Under the pieces are notes generated by a model. That model was not told where the DNA came from and ran no database searches. It saw nothing but the letters and a program-made list of their open reading frames with translations. Below, one piece after another: positions 25,935-36,805 of a stretch of 64,000 nt of DNA. Position 1 is the first letter of the stretch; every line of letters starts with the position of its first letter. The stretch comes from Babylonia areolata (Eukaryota; Mollusca; Gastropoda; Neogastropoda; Buccinidae): positions 23,678,740 to 23,742,739 of the forward strand of contig NC_134901.1 of NCBI RefSeq assembly GCF_041734735.1, in the 5' to 3' direction. The translations under genes were made by a program, and so were the position numbers.

Positions 25935-26492
25935 GTGAGATATTCCTATCAAAGTCAGACTGTACTAACTAGAAATCATGTGGATTTCAGGAAGTGTAAC
26001 ATAGCTTTGATTGACTCATTTGAAGATTTGTCAGCAGTCAGCACTGGAAGAACCACCACAAGACAGGCTTTGCAGATGACTTAAAATGTCTGGCACGCAG
26101 TGAGCAAGAACACATCATTTACATATCTGTAAATTACTTAAAAAATGAAACTTGGTTAAAACATCACCTGAATCTTTTGTAAACAGATTTCTAGGATTTT
26201 GTGTTTCCTTCTGTGGATTCTAAAAATGGAAGAGAATGGTGGGAGATTACAATGTAGATGAAAATGTTAGGAATGTAAATCCCAAAGAATCAAGGCATAT
26301 TAATCAGTTTTCAGATTTTTTCAAACTACACACATTTATTTTCGTAAAATAAAAGAAGTTGAAATGTTAGGTAATTATAGGTGTCATTTTTAGCTCTTTT
26401 CTCCTTAAAACTGTCAAAAACTGAAAGTAAGAGCGTTTAACTATTGAAATTTATCAGTCATAAATGTTACTGATGAAAAAATGTATGTCCAG

Positions 26493-26600
26493 GGGGACAG
26501 AGGACGCCTACACCAGCATCGGGGAGGACGCTGCCGATGCCAGAGCCGAGGACGCAGCAGCCAGTGGGTTCCTGACAGATGGGGCCACCGACACCGACAG
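26493..26600 (+). CDS. Putative exon A15, in phase
   Basis: 108 bp. TSIGEDAADARAEDAAAS; counterpart of A4 and A10. Confidence 0.5.
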
Positions 26601-27134
26601 GTGAGATATTCCTATCAAAATTGGACTGTACTTTGACTAAAAATCATGTGGATTTCAGTAAGTGTAACACAGCTTTGACTAACTTGAGTGACTCAGGAGC
26701 AGTCAGCATTGGAAGAACCACCACCACAAACACACACTTTGCAGATGACCTTAAATGTCTGGCAGGCAGTGAGCAAGAACTCATCGTACAAGTGTGTGTA
26801 ACTAATTTAGAAAATGAAACTGCGGATCAAGCATGACCTGAATCTTTTGTAAAGAAAATTTGAGGATTTTGACCAACTTTGGCAGATTCTATATATGGAA
26901 TAGAATGGTGGAGATTACAGAAAAGTTGAAAATGTTAATTTTTATGTAAGATTTTTTCAAGCAAGTGGATATTTATCTTGGCAAAATAAAAGGAATTAAA
27001 TTGTGAAGTAATATTGATAGGTATAATTTTTGGCAGGTTTTTCCTTGAAACTGTCAAAAACGAAATTAAGTGGGTTTAACTATTGAAATGAAGTATGTGT
27101 CATAAATGTTACTGATGAAAAAATTTATGTCCAG

Positions 27135-27208
27135 ATGGACAGAGGTCGTCGACACGACACCGCCGCTGCCAGTGGGTTCGAGACAGATGGAGCCTCCGAC
27201 GCCGACAG
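27135..27208 (+). pseudogene. Exon-like block D3
   Basis: 74 bp, same sequence as D1 and D2. Confidence 0.45.
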
Positions 27209-28342
27209 GTGAGGTATTACTATGTAAATGAGACTATACTTTAAACCAGAAATGATGTGGATTTCAGGAAGTGTAACGTAGCTTTGACTCACTTGAAAAT
27301 TATATCAGTCCGCATGGGAAGAACTAGTACAAACATAGGCTCTGCAGATGACATTAAATTTCTGGCAGGTAGCCAACAGGAACTCGTGATGCAAGTGTCT
27401 GTAATCCATTAAAAAAATGAAACAACATGCATATTTACATTCTTAAAATGCTGAATCAGAAGGAAATGTCCTGATTCTGCCATGGCACTTCCTGATGAAC
27501 AGCAAGAAATAAGTCGCCAAATACAGAAATGGGTGCTAAGGACAGTGATACGGACCTGTGAACTCCTTACTGAGCTATGTTAGTGACCAGTTCGCCATGG
27601 AACGCAACTGGCGTGATGGAGGCATTTGCAATTAGTGATGCTTGCAACCTCTATGGAATGAAAATCAAAGGTGAATGATGTCTCTGGAGAAAACGAATAT
27701 ATTAGGAAATGTTAATAATGAATGCTAGCAAATGCAATGATACATGCCAACTGTTACTAGAAGACATTTATAAAAATGATGCACTAGTTGTCAAAATGGT
27801 ACAGTATGCAGAATTATATACCAATAATGTTTTAGCATAACTATTGTTTTGTAAGCTGAACCATTGGCTTTATTTGATATATTTTTGCTTGAAAAAAGCC
27901 CCTCTCCCTTTCCCAAGATCCCAGAAAGCCCTGACACCATTCATGTTTAAATACTTTGACAGTCTTAAATGTATTTGACCATTTGTATGTGGGCATGTTA
28001 TCAGGGATCTGTGACATGAACAAGGGACTTCGTGAGGCCTCTGAAAAAGCTAAGTCAACCCTTCCCCCCTTATCTCTCCATTCTCTCTCTGTCTCTGTCT
28101 TGTCTGTCCATGTGCGTGTGTGTGTGTGCGTGTGTGTGCGTGTGTGTCCGTCCATTTCTCTCTCCCTGGATGGTTGCCCTGAGTGGATGTGTGCACCGAG
28201 TTCAGCATGGTGTTGAGCCTAACCCTTCCTAACCCTAACACACTGCACAGTATGGATGCTCTGTGTGTGTGTGTGTGTGTGTGTGTGGATTGTGAAGAAC
28301 AAATAAGTGTGGCGCGAATGCCCTGAGTTTCCTAGTTTTCAG

Positions 28343-28440
28343 GCAGCCCACTGAGGACAGCGCCACGACTTGAGAAACACCGGGGCTGAGCAGGATACTG
28401 CCTGTGGGATCCAGGAACATGGGGCCACCACTACTTTAGG
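28343..28440 (+). pseudogene. Degenerate exon-like block E3
   Basis: 98 bp, same as E1 and E2. Confidence 0.5.
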
Positions 28441-29758
28441 GTGAGGGACTGCTGTCAAAATCAGGTCTTGTGCCTTGACTAGATGTAAAGACAGACAAGA
28501 CAGTAAGGCACTCCTATCAAAATCAGACTGTACTTAACCCCTTCACTGCCACAGTAAATAACCCTTTTAATTACACATACTTAACCGTGACCCAACTAGT
28601 GCAGACTCCAGCAGGGGTCTGACATTCCTGCCAGATAGAAAATTTCCTTTTTGGATTGCTGTGTGCCAGACCTAATATTAACTTTTTTGGGGTAGGTTCA
28701 CCAAAGTTTTCACTGCTCATTCATTTATAGAGCTATCTCAAAGATTTTTGGCGTGTTTTTTTCCCTCATACCCTTGGCAATGAAGTGACAGCATTATGTT
28801 GTGATGTTTCCAATTTTTGTGTTATCCTTGGTAATGTATATTTAAAAAACAACACACTTTCAGATTATACACTCACACACTCCTGACCATAAAACAACAA
28901 ACGTACTGGAAAAATGGGTTTTCTTGTACATTTACTGAGAATGAAAATACATCACTCAGTGTTAGTGCCAGTACACAAACTTAGCATGGTAACCCATGAA
29001 ACGACCCTACTGGTATTACTGCGTGGCAGGGCAAAATACTGCTTTTCTTGGTATGTTCACTGAACAGTTCATTGCTCATTCAGTTATTGAGATATCTCAA
29101 AGATATTTGGCATGTTTTTTTCTCACATCCTTGGCTTTGATGTGACAGTACAATTATTTGATATTGGTAGAGTAAATATGGATACACATGATAATTAAAA
29201 AAACACTCACTTTCAGATCGTAAACACATATTACACAACCTAAATCATACAAGTACAGGAAATACTGGCTTTCTTTGTACATTTACAAACTCGGAATGAA
29301 AATATGTAAGTTGCAGGTAGTGCCAGTGCACAAACATGGCATGGTAGCCCATGAAACAACCCTACTGGTATTTGTACGCACGGAAGGACTTGGCCAGGGC
29401 AAAATACATTCACTGAATAGAAATCATATTAGGCTTAGGCTTTGCAGATGACAGTAAATGTGTGGCAGGCAGTGAGCAGGAACTCATTATATAGATGCCT
29501 GTAACTTTTTAAAAAATGAAACTGGGATAAAACAATCTAAATATTTTGTTAACAAATATTCAGGAATTTGTGACACCTTGGATTGTAAAAAGTGGAATAG
29601 AATGGTGGGAGACAACAATGCAGATGAAATTATCAATTTAGATCCAAAAAACACCAAAGCAGATCAATCGATTTTTAGATTTTTTCAAACTGTGAATAAT
29701 TGTTTATCTTGGCAAAGTAAAAGGAGTTGGATTGTTAAAAATTTATAGGTATCATTTT

Positions 29759-29791
<33 letters not shown>

Positions 29792-29867
29792 GAAACTCAA
29801 AAGCGAAATTGTGTTACTATTAAAATAAGTATCATAAGTATCAATGACAAAAAAAATATATGTCCAG

Positions 29868-29954
29868 GGGGACAGAGGGTGCCAACGCCAGCAATGGGGA
29901 GGACGCTACCACTGCCAGTGGGTTCCAGACAGATGGAGCCACCGACACTGACAG
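29868..29954 (+). CDS. Putative exon C4, in phase
   Basis: 87 bp, same peptide as C2. Confidence 0.5.
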
Positions 29955-30510
29955 GTGAGATATTCCTGTCAAAATCAGACTTTACTTAAAACTAGAAATC
30001 ATGTGGATTTCTGGAAGTGTAACATAGCTTTAGCTGACCCACTTGAAGATCATGTCAGCAGTCAGCAATGGAAGAACCACCACCACAAACACTGGCTTTG
30101 CAGATGACCATAAATGTCTGGCAGACAGTGAGCAAGAACTCATCATACAAATGTGTAATAACTAATTTAGAAAATGAAATTTGGATAAAGCATGACCTGA
30201 ATATTTTGTGAACAAATTTTTTTAGGATTTTTTGACAACTTTGGTGGATTCTATAAAATGGAAGAGAATGGTGGGAGATTACAACGTTTATGAAAATGTT
30301 AGGATTTAAATCCAAAAGCAGATTAATCAGTTTTCAGATTTTTTCAAACTACACATTTATTTTGGTAAAATAAAAGGAGTTGAATTGTTAGATAATTATA
30401 GGTGTCATTTTTGGCTCTTTTTTCCTTAACTGTCAAAAACTGAAAGTAAGTGCGTTTAGGTATTAAAATTATCACTCATAAATGTTACTGATGAAAAAAT
30501 GTATGTCTAG

Positions 30511-30618
30511 GGGGACAGAGGACGCCTACACCAGCACCGGTGAGGGACGCTGCCATTGCCATCGCCGAGGACGCGCAGCCAGTGGGTTCCAGACAGATGG
30601 GGCCACCAACACCGACAG
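30511..30618 (+). CDS. Putative exon A16, open by two opposite indels
   Basis: 108 bp. An extra G (GGTGAGGGACGC) precedes the one-base loss shared with A1 and A5 (GACGCGCAGCC). The two cancel, so GTEDAYTSTGE is followed by GRCHCHRRGR and then AASGFQTDGATNTD in frame. Confidence 0.45.
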
Positions 30619-31156
30619 GTGAGATATTCCCATCAAAATTGGACTGTACTTTGACTAAAAATCATGTGGATTTCAGTAAGTGTAACACAGCTTTGACTAA
30701 CTTGAGTGACTCAGGAGCAATCAGCATTGGAAGAACCACCACCACAAACACACACTTTGCAGATGACCTTAAATGTCTGGCAGGCAGTGAGCAAGAACTC
30801 ATCGTACAAGTATGTAACTAATTTAGAAAAGAAACTTCGATCAAGCATTATGTGAATCTTTTGTCAACAAATTTTGAGGATTTTGTGTTATCTTTGGTGG
30901 ATTCTGAAAAATGGAATAGAATGATGGGAGATAATAATGGAGATGAAAATGTTAAGAATTTGAATCCAAAGGTATCAAAAGCAGATCAGTTGGTTTTCAG
31001 ATTTTTTCAAACTACGCATGTTCATTAATTTTTGTAAAATAAAAGAAGTTGAATTGATAGATACTCTAGAATATTCCTGAATCTGTCAAAAACTGAAAGT
31101 AAGTAAATTAATTATCAGTCATAAATGTTACTGATGAAAAAAATATATGTCAAAAG

Positions 31157-31262
31157 GGACAGAGGACGCCAATGCCAGCACCTGGGAGGATGCTGCCGAT
31201 GCAAGCACCCAGGACGCCACTCCCAGTCAGTTTGAGAAGGATGGAGCCACTGACGCCGACAT
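31157..31262 (+). pseudogene. Exon B13, acceptor out of phase
   Basis: 106 bp after TCAAAAG, counterpart of B4. Confidence 0.5.
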
Positions 31263-31823
31263 GTGAGATATTCCTATCAAAGTCAGACTGTACTAACTAG
31301 AAATCATGTGGATTTCAGGAAGTGTAACATAGCTTTGATTAACTCATTTGAAGATATGTCAGCAGTCAGCACTGGAAGAACCACCACAAAGACAGGCTTT
31401 GCAGATGACCTAAAATTTCTGGCACGCAGTGAGCAAGAACACATCATATAAATATCTGTAAATTACTTAAAAACTGAAACTTGGTTAAAACATCACCTGA
31501 ATCTTTTGTAAACAGATTTCTAGGATTTTGTGTTACCTTTTGTGGATTCTAAAAATGGAAGAGAATGGTGGGAGATTACAATGTAGATGAAAATGTTAGG
31601 AATGTAAATCCCAAAGAATCAAAGCATATTAATCAGTTTTCAGATTTTTTCAAACTACACATATTTATTTTTGTAAAATAAAAGAAGTTGAAATGTTAGG
31701 TAATTATAGGTGTCATTTTTTTAGCTCTTTTCTCCTTAAAACTGTCAAAAACTGAAAGTAAGAGCGTTTAACTATTGAAATTTATCAGTCATAAATGTTA
31801 CTGATGAAAAAATGTATGTCTAG

Positions 31824-31931
31824 GGGGACAGAGGACGCCTACACCAGCACCGGTGAGGACGCTGCCAATGCCAGTGCCGAGGACGACGCAGCCAGTGGGT
31901 TCCTGACAGATAGGGCCACCAACACCAACAG
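31824..31931 (+). CDS. Putative exon A17, in phase
   Basis: 108 bp. ANASAEDDAAS, then TDRATNTN (AGG for GGG). Confidence 0.5.
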
Positions 31932-32461
31932 GTGAGATATTCCTATCAAAATTGGACTGTACTTTGACTAAAAATCATGTGGATTTCAGTAAGTGTAACA
32001 CAGCTTTGACTAACTTGAGTGACTCAGGAGCAGTCAGCATTGGAAGAACCACCACCACACACACACACTTTGCAGATGACCTTAAATATCTGGTAGGCAG
32101 TGAGCAAGAACTCATCTTACAAGTATGTAACTAATTTAGAAAAGAAACTTCAATCAAGCATTATGTGAATCTTTTGTCAACAAATTTTGAGGATTTTGTG
32201 TTCGGTGGATTCTGAGAAATGGAATAGAAAGGTGGGAGATAATAATGGAGATGAAAATGTTAAGAATTTGAATCCAAAGGTATGAAAGCAGATCAGTTGG
32301 TTTTCAGATTTTTTCAAGCTACGCATGTTCATTAATTTTTGTAAAATAAAAGATGTTGAATTGATAGATATTCATAGAATATTCCTGAAACTGTCAAAAA
32401 CTGAAAGTAAGTAAATTAATTATCAGTCATAAATGTTACTGATGAAAAAAAATGTCCAAAG

Positions 32462-32567
32462 GGACAGAGGACGCCAATGCCAGCACCGGGGAGGATGCTG
32501 CCGATGCCAGCACCCAGGACGCCACTGCCAGTCAGTTGGAGAAGGATGGAGCCACTGATGCCGACAT
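32462..32567 (+). pseudogene. Exon B14, acceptor out of phase
   Basis: 106 bp after CCAAAG; QLEKDG form. Confidence 0.5.
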
Positions 32568-33126
32568 GTGAGATATTCCTATCAAAGTCAGACTGTACTA
32601 ACTAGAAATCATGTGGATTTCAGGAAGTGTAACATAGCTTTGATTGACTCATTTGAAGATTTGTCAGCAGTCAGCACTGGAAGAACCACCACAGACAGGC
32701 TTTGCAGATGACTTAAAATGTCTGGCACGCAGTGAGCAAGAACACATCATATACATATCTGTAAATTACTTAAAAAATGAAACTTGGTTAAAACATCACC
32801 TGAATCTTTTGTAAACAGATTTCTAGGATTTTGTGTTTCCTTCTGTGGATTCTAAAAATGGAAGAGAATGGTGGGAGATTACAATGTAGATGAAAATGTT
32901 AGGAATGTAAATCCCAAAGAATCAAGGCATATTAATCAGTTTTCAGATTTTTTCAAACTACACATATTTATTTTCGTAAAATAAAAGAAGTTGAAATGTT
33001 AGGTAATTATAGGTGTCATTTTTTAGCTCTTTTCTCCTTAAAACTGTCAAAAAACTGAAAGTAAGAGCGTTTAACTATTGAAATTTATCAGTCATAAATG
33101 TTACTGATGAAAAAATGTATGTCCAG

Positions 33127-33234
33127 GGGGACAGAGGACGCCTACACCAGCACCGGGGAGGACGCTGCCGATGCCAGAGCCGAGGACGCTGCAGCCAGTG
33201 GGTTTCTGACAGATGGGGCCACCGACACCGACAG
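33127..33234 (+). CDS. Putative exon A18, in phase
   Basis: 108 bp, ADARAEDAAAS subtype; last block before the gap. Confidence 0.55.
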
Positions 33235-33513
33235 GTGAGATATTCCTATCAAAATTGGACTGTACTTTGACTAAAAATCATGTGGATTTCAGTAAGTGTA
33301 ACACAGCTTTGACTAACTTGAGTGACTCAGGAGCAGTCAGCATTGGAAGAACCACCACCACAAACACACACTTTGCAGATGACCTTAAATGTCTGGCAGG
33401 CAGTGAGCAAGAACTCATCTTACAAGTATGTAACTAATTTAGAAAATGAAACTTCGATCAAGCATTATGTGAATCTTTTGTAAAGAAAATTTGAGGATTT
33501 TGACCAACTTTGG

Positions 33514-33613
33514 NNNNNNNNNNNNNNNNNNNNNNNNNNNNNNNNNNNNNNNNNNNNNNNNNNNNNNNNNNNNNNNNNNNNNNNNNNNNNNNNNNNNNNN
33601 NNNNNNNNNNNNN
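33514..33613. other. Assembly gap (100 N)
   Basis: Exactly 100 N, the usual placeholder for a gap of unknown size. It falls in the spacer between A18 and an expected D block; the sequence after it is unrelated to the array. Confidence 0.97.
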
Positions 33614-33779
33614 CATTCAACATCCTGTAATCCATGTCAGCGTTCGGTGGGTTATAGAAACGAGATTCACCGAGCATGCACACCCCCGAAAACGGAGTAC
33701 AGTGACTGCCTACATGGCGGGCTAAATAAACAAAATGGTAATACACGTGAAAAGTTACATGTCTGTATGAGTGTATGTG

Positions 33780-33960
33780 TGCGTGACTGAAACCTGATTG
33801 AATGACACAGGAAAAGACTGATGAGCACCCAATGGCAGCTCTCAGTCGGCTCTACCCAGGTAGGCAGCGTGTTATGCAAATGACTCCGTGTTTGTAAAGC
33901 ACTTAGAGCTTAGGGTGTTAGTTTTGTACGGCAAAGTAGGATCCAGTGGGTATGCAGGGG
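33780..33960 (+). mobile_element. SINE-like dispersed repeat
   Basis: Contains GGCTCTACCCAGGTAGGCAG, then GTAAAGCACTTAGAGCTTAG, a pattern I associate with a common gastropod repeat. Limits are approximate. The 166 bp between the gap and this repeat show nothing recognisable. Confidence 0.4.
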
Positions 33961-34620
33961 TGTTCAATAATGTCACTGTATTGATCTGAAAAGAACAGTA
34001 TGCTACATTTCCTTCAACCGAATAAAACTACGAATCTATCCCATAACTAGTACTTTCACGTGTATAGTCTTAAGAGTCAGAGCGATCAATGCCAGGCACA
34101 TTGCACATGTTATCTTTTCGAAATAAACTCTCAAAGTCATCATTTATCTTCATCTTCAAGTTGCAGTTTATTTTTACACAACCGTATTTTTTCTTCTGTT
34201 TCTTGTCGGGCTCAAATTCACGGAGTTATAAACACAATGGACTGAACCCACGATCCTGTAGCTGGGCCGCGTGATAGCTTGAGGCGAGCGTGTGGCGCGC
34301 GCGGGAGCCATAGTACTCCCCACTGATTTCAATGAATTAGAAAGCCGAAAGAGCATCGTGCTGTTTGATGAGCACTATTACAGGCCCTGCATCCATCTCT
34401 CAATACATCCGTTGGAAAGTCTGGATGCATTTGCACCATACACCCATCTTACCTTACCTTCCATCCAGATACAAATCCTTGAAAGGGAATTTAATTGGAT
34501 AAAATTGCAATCAAACTGTAAGTGCCACACACGCTGCATATTGGTTCATTGTGAAGTATCTTTATCTCTTGAAATCGTAGGAAAACTGCTGTCGGTTCGA
34601 AACCCTGATTTCAAAGGTTA
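33961..34620. other. Unassigned intergenic DNA
   Basis: Mixed composition with no exon or complete element recognised. Around 34,230-34,320 a GC-rich stretch (GGCGCGCGCGGGAGCC) stands out, but no gene start follows it. Confidence 0.4.
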
Positions 34621-34639
34621 AAGTTCCCGTAGCTTTTCA

Positions 34640-35178
34640 AGGCCATCGGAATAGTCAATCAATCAATCACTTTATTGTCTGAACCAGAGTACAGAAATTC
34701 ACTGTGTCTAGAGCTCGGCATAGGAAGGCTGAGCCCAGTCCTCTCTGTCAGCCGCTTTTAACCCTTTCACCGCTAGTCAATTCAGAGTGCAAAATTCCCT
34801 TGTGCTATAAACACAGTAAATTTGGTGTCTAAGTACAGCTGGGGATTCCCCCTGTGATGGGTAGAAAATAGGACTTATCCTACCTCGAACATTAAGAGCA
34901 GTAGGTTCATGGATAACAGACCCATGATCTGGTCACCCTTCAGTGACATGGGTCCTCTACCTAGCTGCTGCATAAATGCGAGTTTGGCAGTGAAAGGGTT
35001 AATCTGCCCCGAACGAAGTCAGGTACCCACTAACACTTGGGTAGTGAGGAAAACTGAAGTAAAGTTCCTTTCCCAAGGACGCAACACTATGCCGAAAAGG
35101 GGCCTCGAACTCTGATCACTGGTGATCACTGGATCAATAGGCCATTCTCTAACCGATTCTGCCACGGCACTTCATCTC
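34640..35178 (-). mobile_element. tRNA-derived SINE, split by a MITE
   Basis: On the minus strand it starts GTGCCGTGGCAGAATCGGTT (A-box-like) and continues to AGTTCGAGGCCCC (B-box-like), TCCTTGGGAAAGG and a tail rich in ATTG repeats. The body is interrupted at 34,762-34,998. A second copy of the family lies at 59,130-59,830. Confidence 0.65.
34762..34998. mobile_element. TTAA-flanked MITE, piggyBac-like ends
   Basis: 237 bp with ends CCCTTTCACCGC and GGCAGTGAAAGGG in inverted order, and TTAA on both sides (34,758-34,761 and 34,999-35,002). TTAA targets with CCCTTT-type ends are characteristic of piggyBac-related elements. No transposase is present. Confidence 0.75.
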
Positions 35179-35363
35179 ATCTATCACCATGAAGCAAATC
35201 ATATTTCCTCTGCTCTTGTTGGTGTGTGTTCGTGTCAAGTGAAAGGTATATCAAGAGATTTAAAAGAAAGAAAATGATGTGTTGTGTGGTGATCATCTTC
35301 AGTCCCGGTTAGTCCTTTGTTTGATGACTGATTGGTGGTAATTAATGTTTTGTGTATTTGTTC

Positions 35364-35365
<2 letters not shown>

Positions 35366-35432
<67 letters not shown>

Positions 35433-35476
35433 CGCGCAAAGTAGCCTTAAGGACACTAGTACTGGACAAGCATGTC

Positions 35477-35544
<68 letters not shown>

Positions 35545-35633
35545 TAGCCTGAAGGACATACTGGACAAGCATGTCTATTATATATATATATGCGTGCGCG
35601 CGCGCGCGCGCACGCGTGTGTGTGTGTGTAATT

Positions 35634-35681
<48 letters not shown>

Positions 35682-35695
35682 AATTATATATATAT
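35366..35695. repeat. Compound GT/GC/AT microsatellite with a short duplication
   Basis: (GT)n then (GC)n to about 35,437, (AT)n at 35,480-35,538, GC/GT at 35,591-35,630, (CT)n to 35,660 and (AT)n again. ACTGGACAAGCATGTCTATT occurs twice (about 35,461 and 35,560), so part of the tract was duplicated with its flank. Confidence 0.9.
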
Positions 35696-35849
35696 ATATG
35701 AAGTTATTTGTTGTTGATAAGTTATTCGTGCAGCAGTATTCCGTACTTTCACACACTGTCTTTGTAATCCCTTTTAGCAGTTTCCTTATGTCTTTGGTTT
35801 CCCTGTCAGTCTCAGTGTACCCCTGCTTCTTCTCCATCTTCCTTTCTGT

Positions 35850-36640
35850 GTATTAGTCTCCTTCTCTTTCTCTGTCTGCCCTTTGTCCTCAGTTGTCCTC
35901 GATGATTTGTATCTCGCTTTTACGGTCCGTTTGCCCCCTGCCTCTACAGGCCTCATATCTGCGCCCCTCTTCTCTGTTTCCTTTTCACTGGTATCTTCTG
36001 TTTATTTTTCCCGTTCTCTTTCTCTGTCTCCCCTATTTTTGTCCCCCTTCTCTCTGTATACTCTTGTCTCTCGATCCTCTCTCCTCGGTCCGTCTTGCTT
36101 TCTCTGCCTCCCCCGGCTGTCTCCATCTGTGTCTGTTTCTCTCTCTTCCACTATCAGTCTCCGTAGCCCGTGTCTCTCGTTCTCTCTCTCTCAGTCACCT
36201 TTGCTTTCTTTCTCCCTCGTTTCACCGTCTACCGTTTCGTCTCAGTCCGGCCGCCAATCCGTCAGTGTCTCACGCAGCCCGGCTGAGTGCCCTACCCGGC
36301 TGCGGTCTCCACGTCAGTTTCGACACGGCGTCTGTCTCCTGATGTTCTTTTTGACCATGTCCCCCTTGTCTCTGTCTTTCCCTGTGTCTGCCAGTCTGTG
36401 TACTACGACTTCGTTGTCTCCCGGTTTCCCGGCATATCCCTCCGTATGCGGCTATAACCGTGTCTCCGATTTCTCTCAGTGTCCCCCCTTACTACCCCTA
36501 GCCGGTGTCACCCCAGTCCCTGTCCCTGCCTTCCGTGTCTTTTTCTGTCCCAGTCTTTGTCTATCCTTGTCTCGGTCATCCGTATCTTTGTCTACCGTAT
36601 CTTTTTCTCCCTTTATTCACCCTTCAAGTTTTCAGTCAGT
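35850..36640 (+). repeat. Degenerate polypyrimidine tract
   Basis: Nearly 800 bp strongly biased to C and T on this strand, built from imperfect CTGTCTC and TCTCTCT motifs. It lacks stops in one frame only because of that bias. Confidence 0.75.
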
Positions 36641-36734
36641 TTCAATGTCTTTCCAGTGCCACGGTACCGCCGGTATGTGCATAAGAGCATTAAAATTCTG
36701 CTATTTTTCACATTTGGGGGCGTGCAGCATTCGA

Positions 36735-36805
36735 ATTCGAATCAACAGTTTTCTGATTGCCAGCTCGGCGCTCAACCAACTGAGTCATGCAGACACTGAG
36801 CGGTA
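36735..36805 (-). mobile_element. tRNA-like head of a SINE
   Basis: Minus strand reads GACTCAGTTGGTTGAGCGCC (A box) and later TTGATTCGAATTC (B box). There is no clean cloverleaf, so a decayed SINE head is likelier than a tRNA gene. Confidence 0.5.

Larger units (their letters stand above)
19909..29151 (+). repeat. Higher-order repeat 3 (C-A-(BA)4-D-E)
   Basis: Cycle of 9,243 bp with C3, A11, B9, A12, B10, A13, B11, A14, B12, A15, D3 and E3. It is shorter than cycle 2 by 1,328 bp, one AB dimer. Confidence 0.9.
1434..33513 (+). repeat. Nested exon-intron tandem array with higher-order repeats
   Basis: About 32 kb made of units of roughly 650 bp. Each has a GC-rich block (mostly 87 or 105-108 bp) and an AT-rich spacer of about 550 bp. 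Blocks of type A and B alternate; C, D and E appear once per cycle. The cycle C-A-(BA)n-D-E is seen four times with n = 3, 5, 4 and at least 2. Copies of the same type in different cycles are nearly identical, down to long spacer stretches, so amplification or homogenisation is recent. The right end is cut by a run of N, so the true size is unknown. The block frame, flanking AG/GT and high GC at third positions fit exons of an unrecognised acidic repeat protein read on the + strand; a satellite of dead exons remains possible. Confidence 0.93.
29152..33513 (+). repeat. Higher-order repeat 4, cut by the gap
   Basis: Holds C4, A16, B13, A17, B14 and A18. The spacer after A18 already has the form that precedes D in the other cycles, so this cycle has n = 2 and its D-E part lies in or is lost to the gap. 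Confidence 0.85.

Noticed and set aside
1434-33513. CRISPR-like regular spacing
   Set aside because: Units are about 650 bp with homologous spacers in a eukaryotic genome.
36735-36805. Possible tRNA gene (also at 35,120, 42,540 and 59,680)
   Set aside because: A- and B-box matches are present but stems do not pair cleanly, and each is joined to a SINE body.
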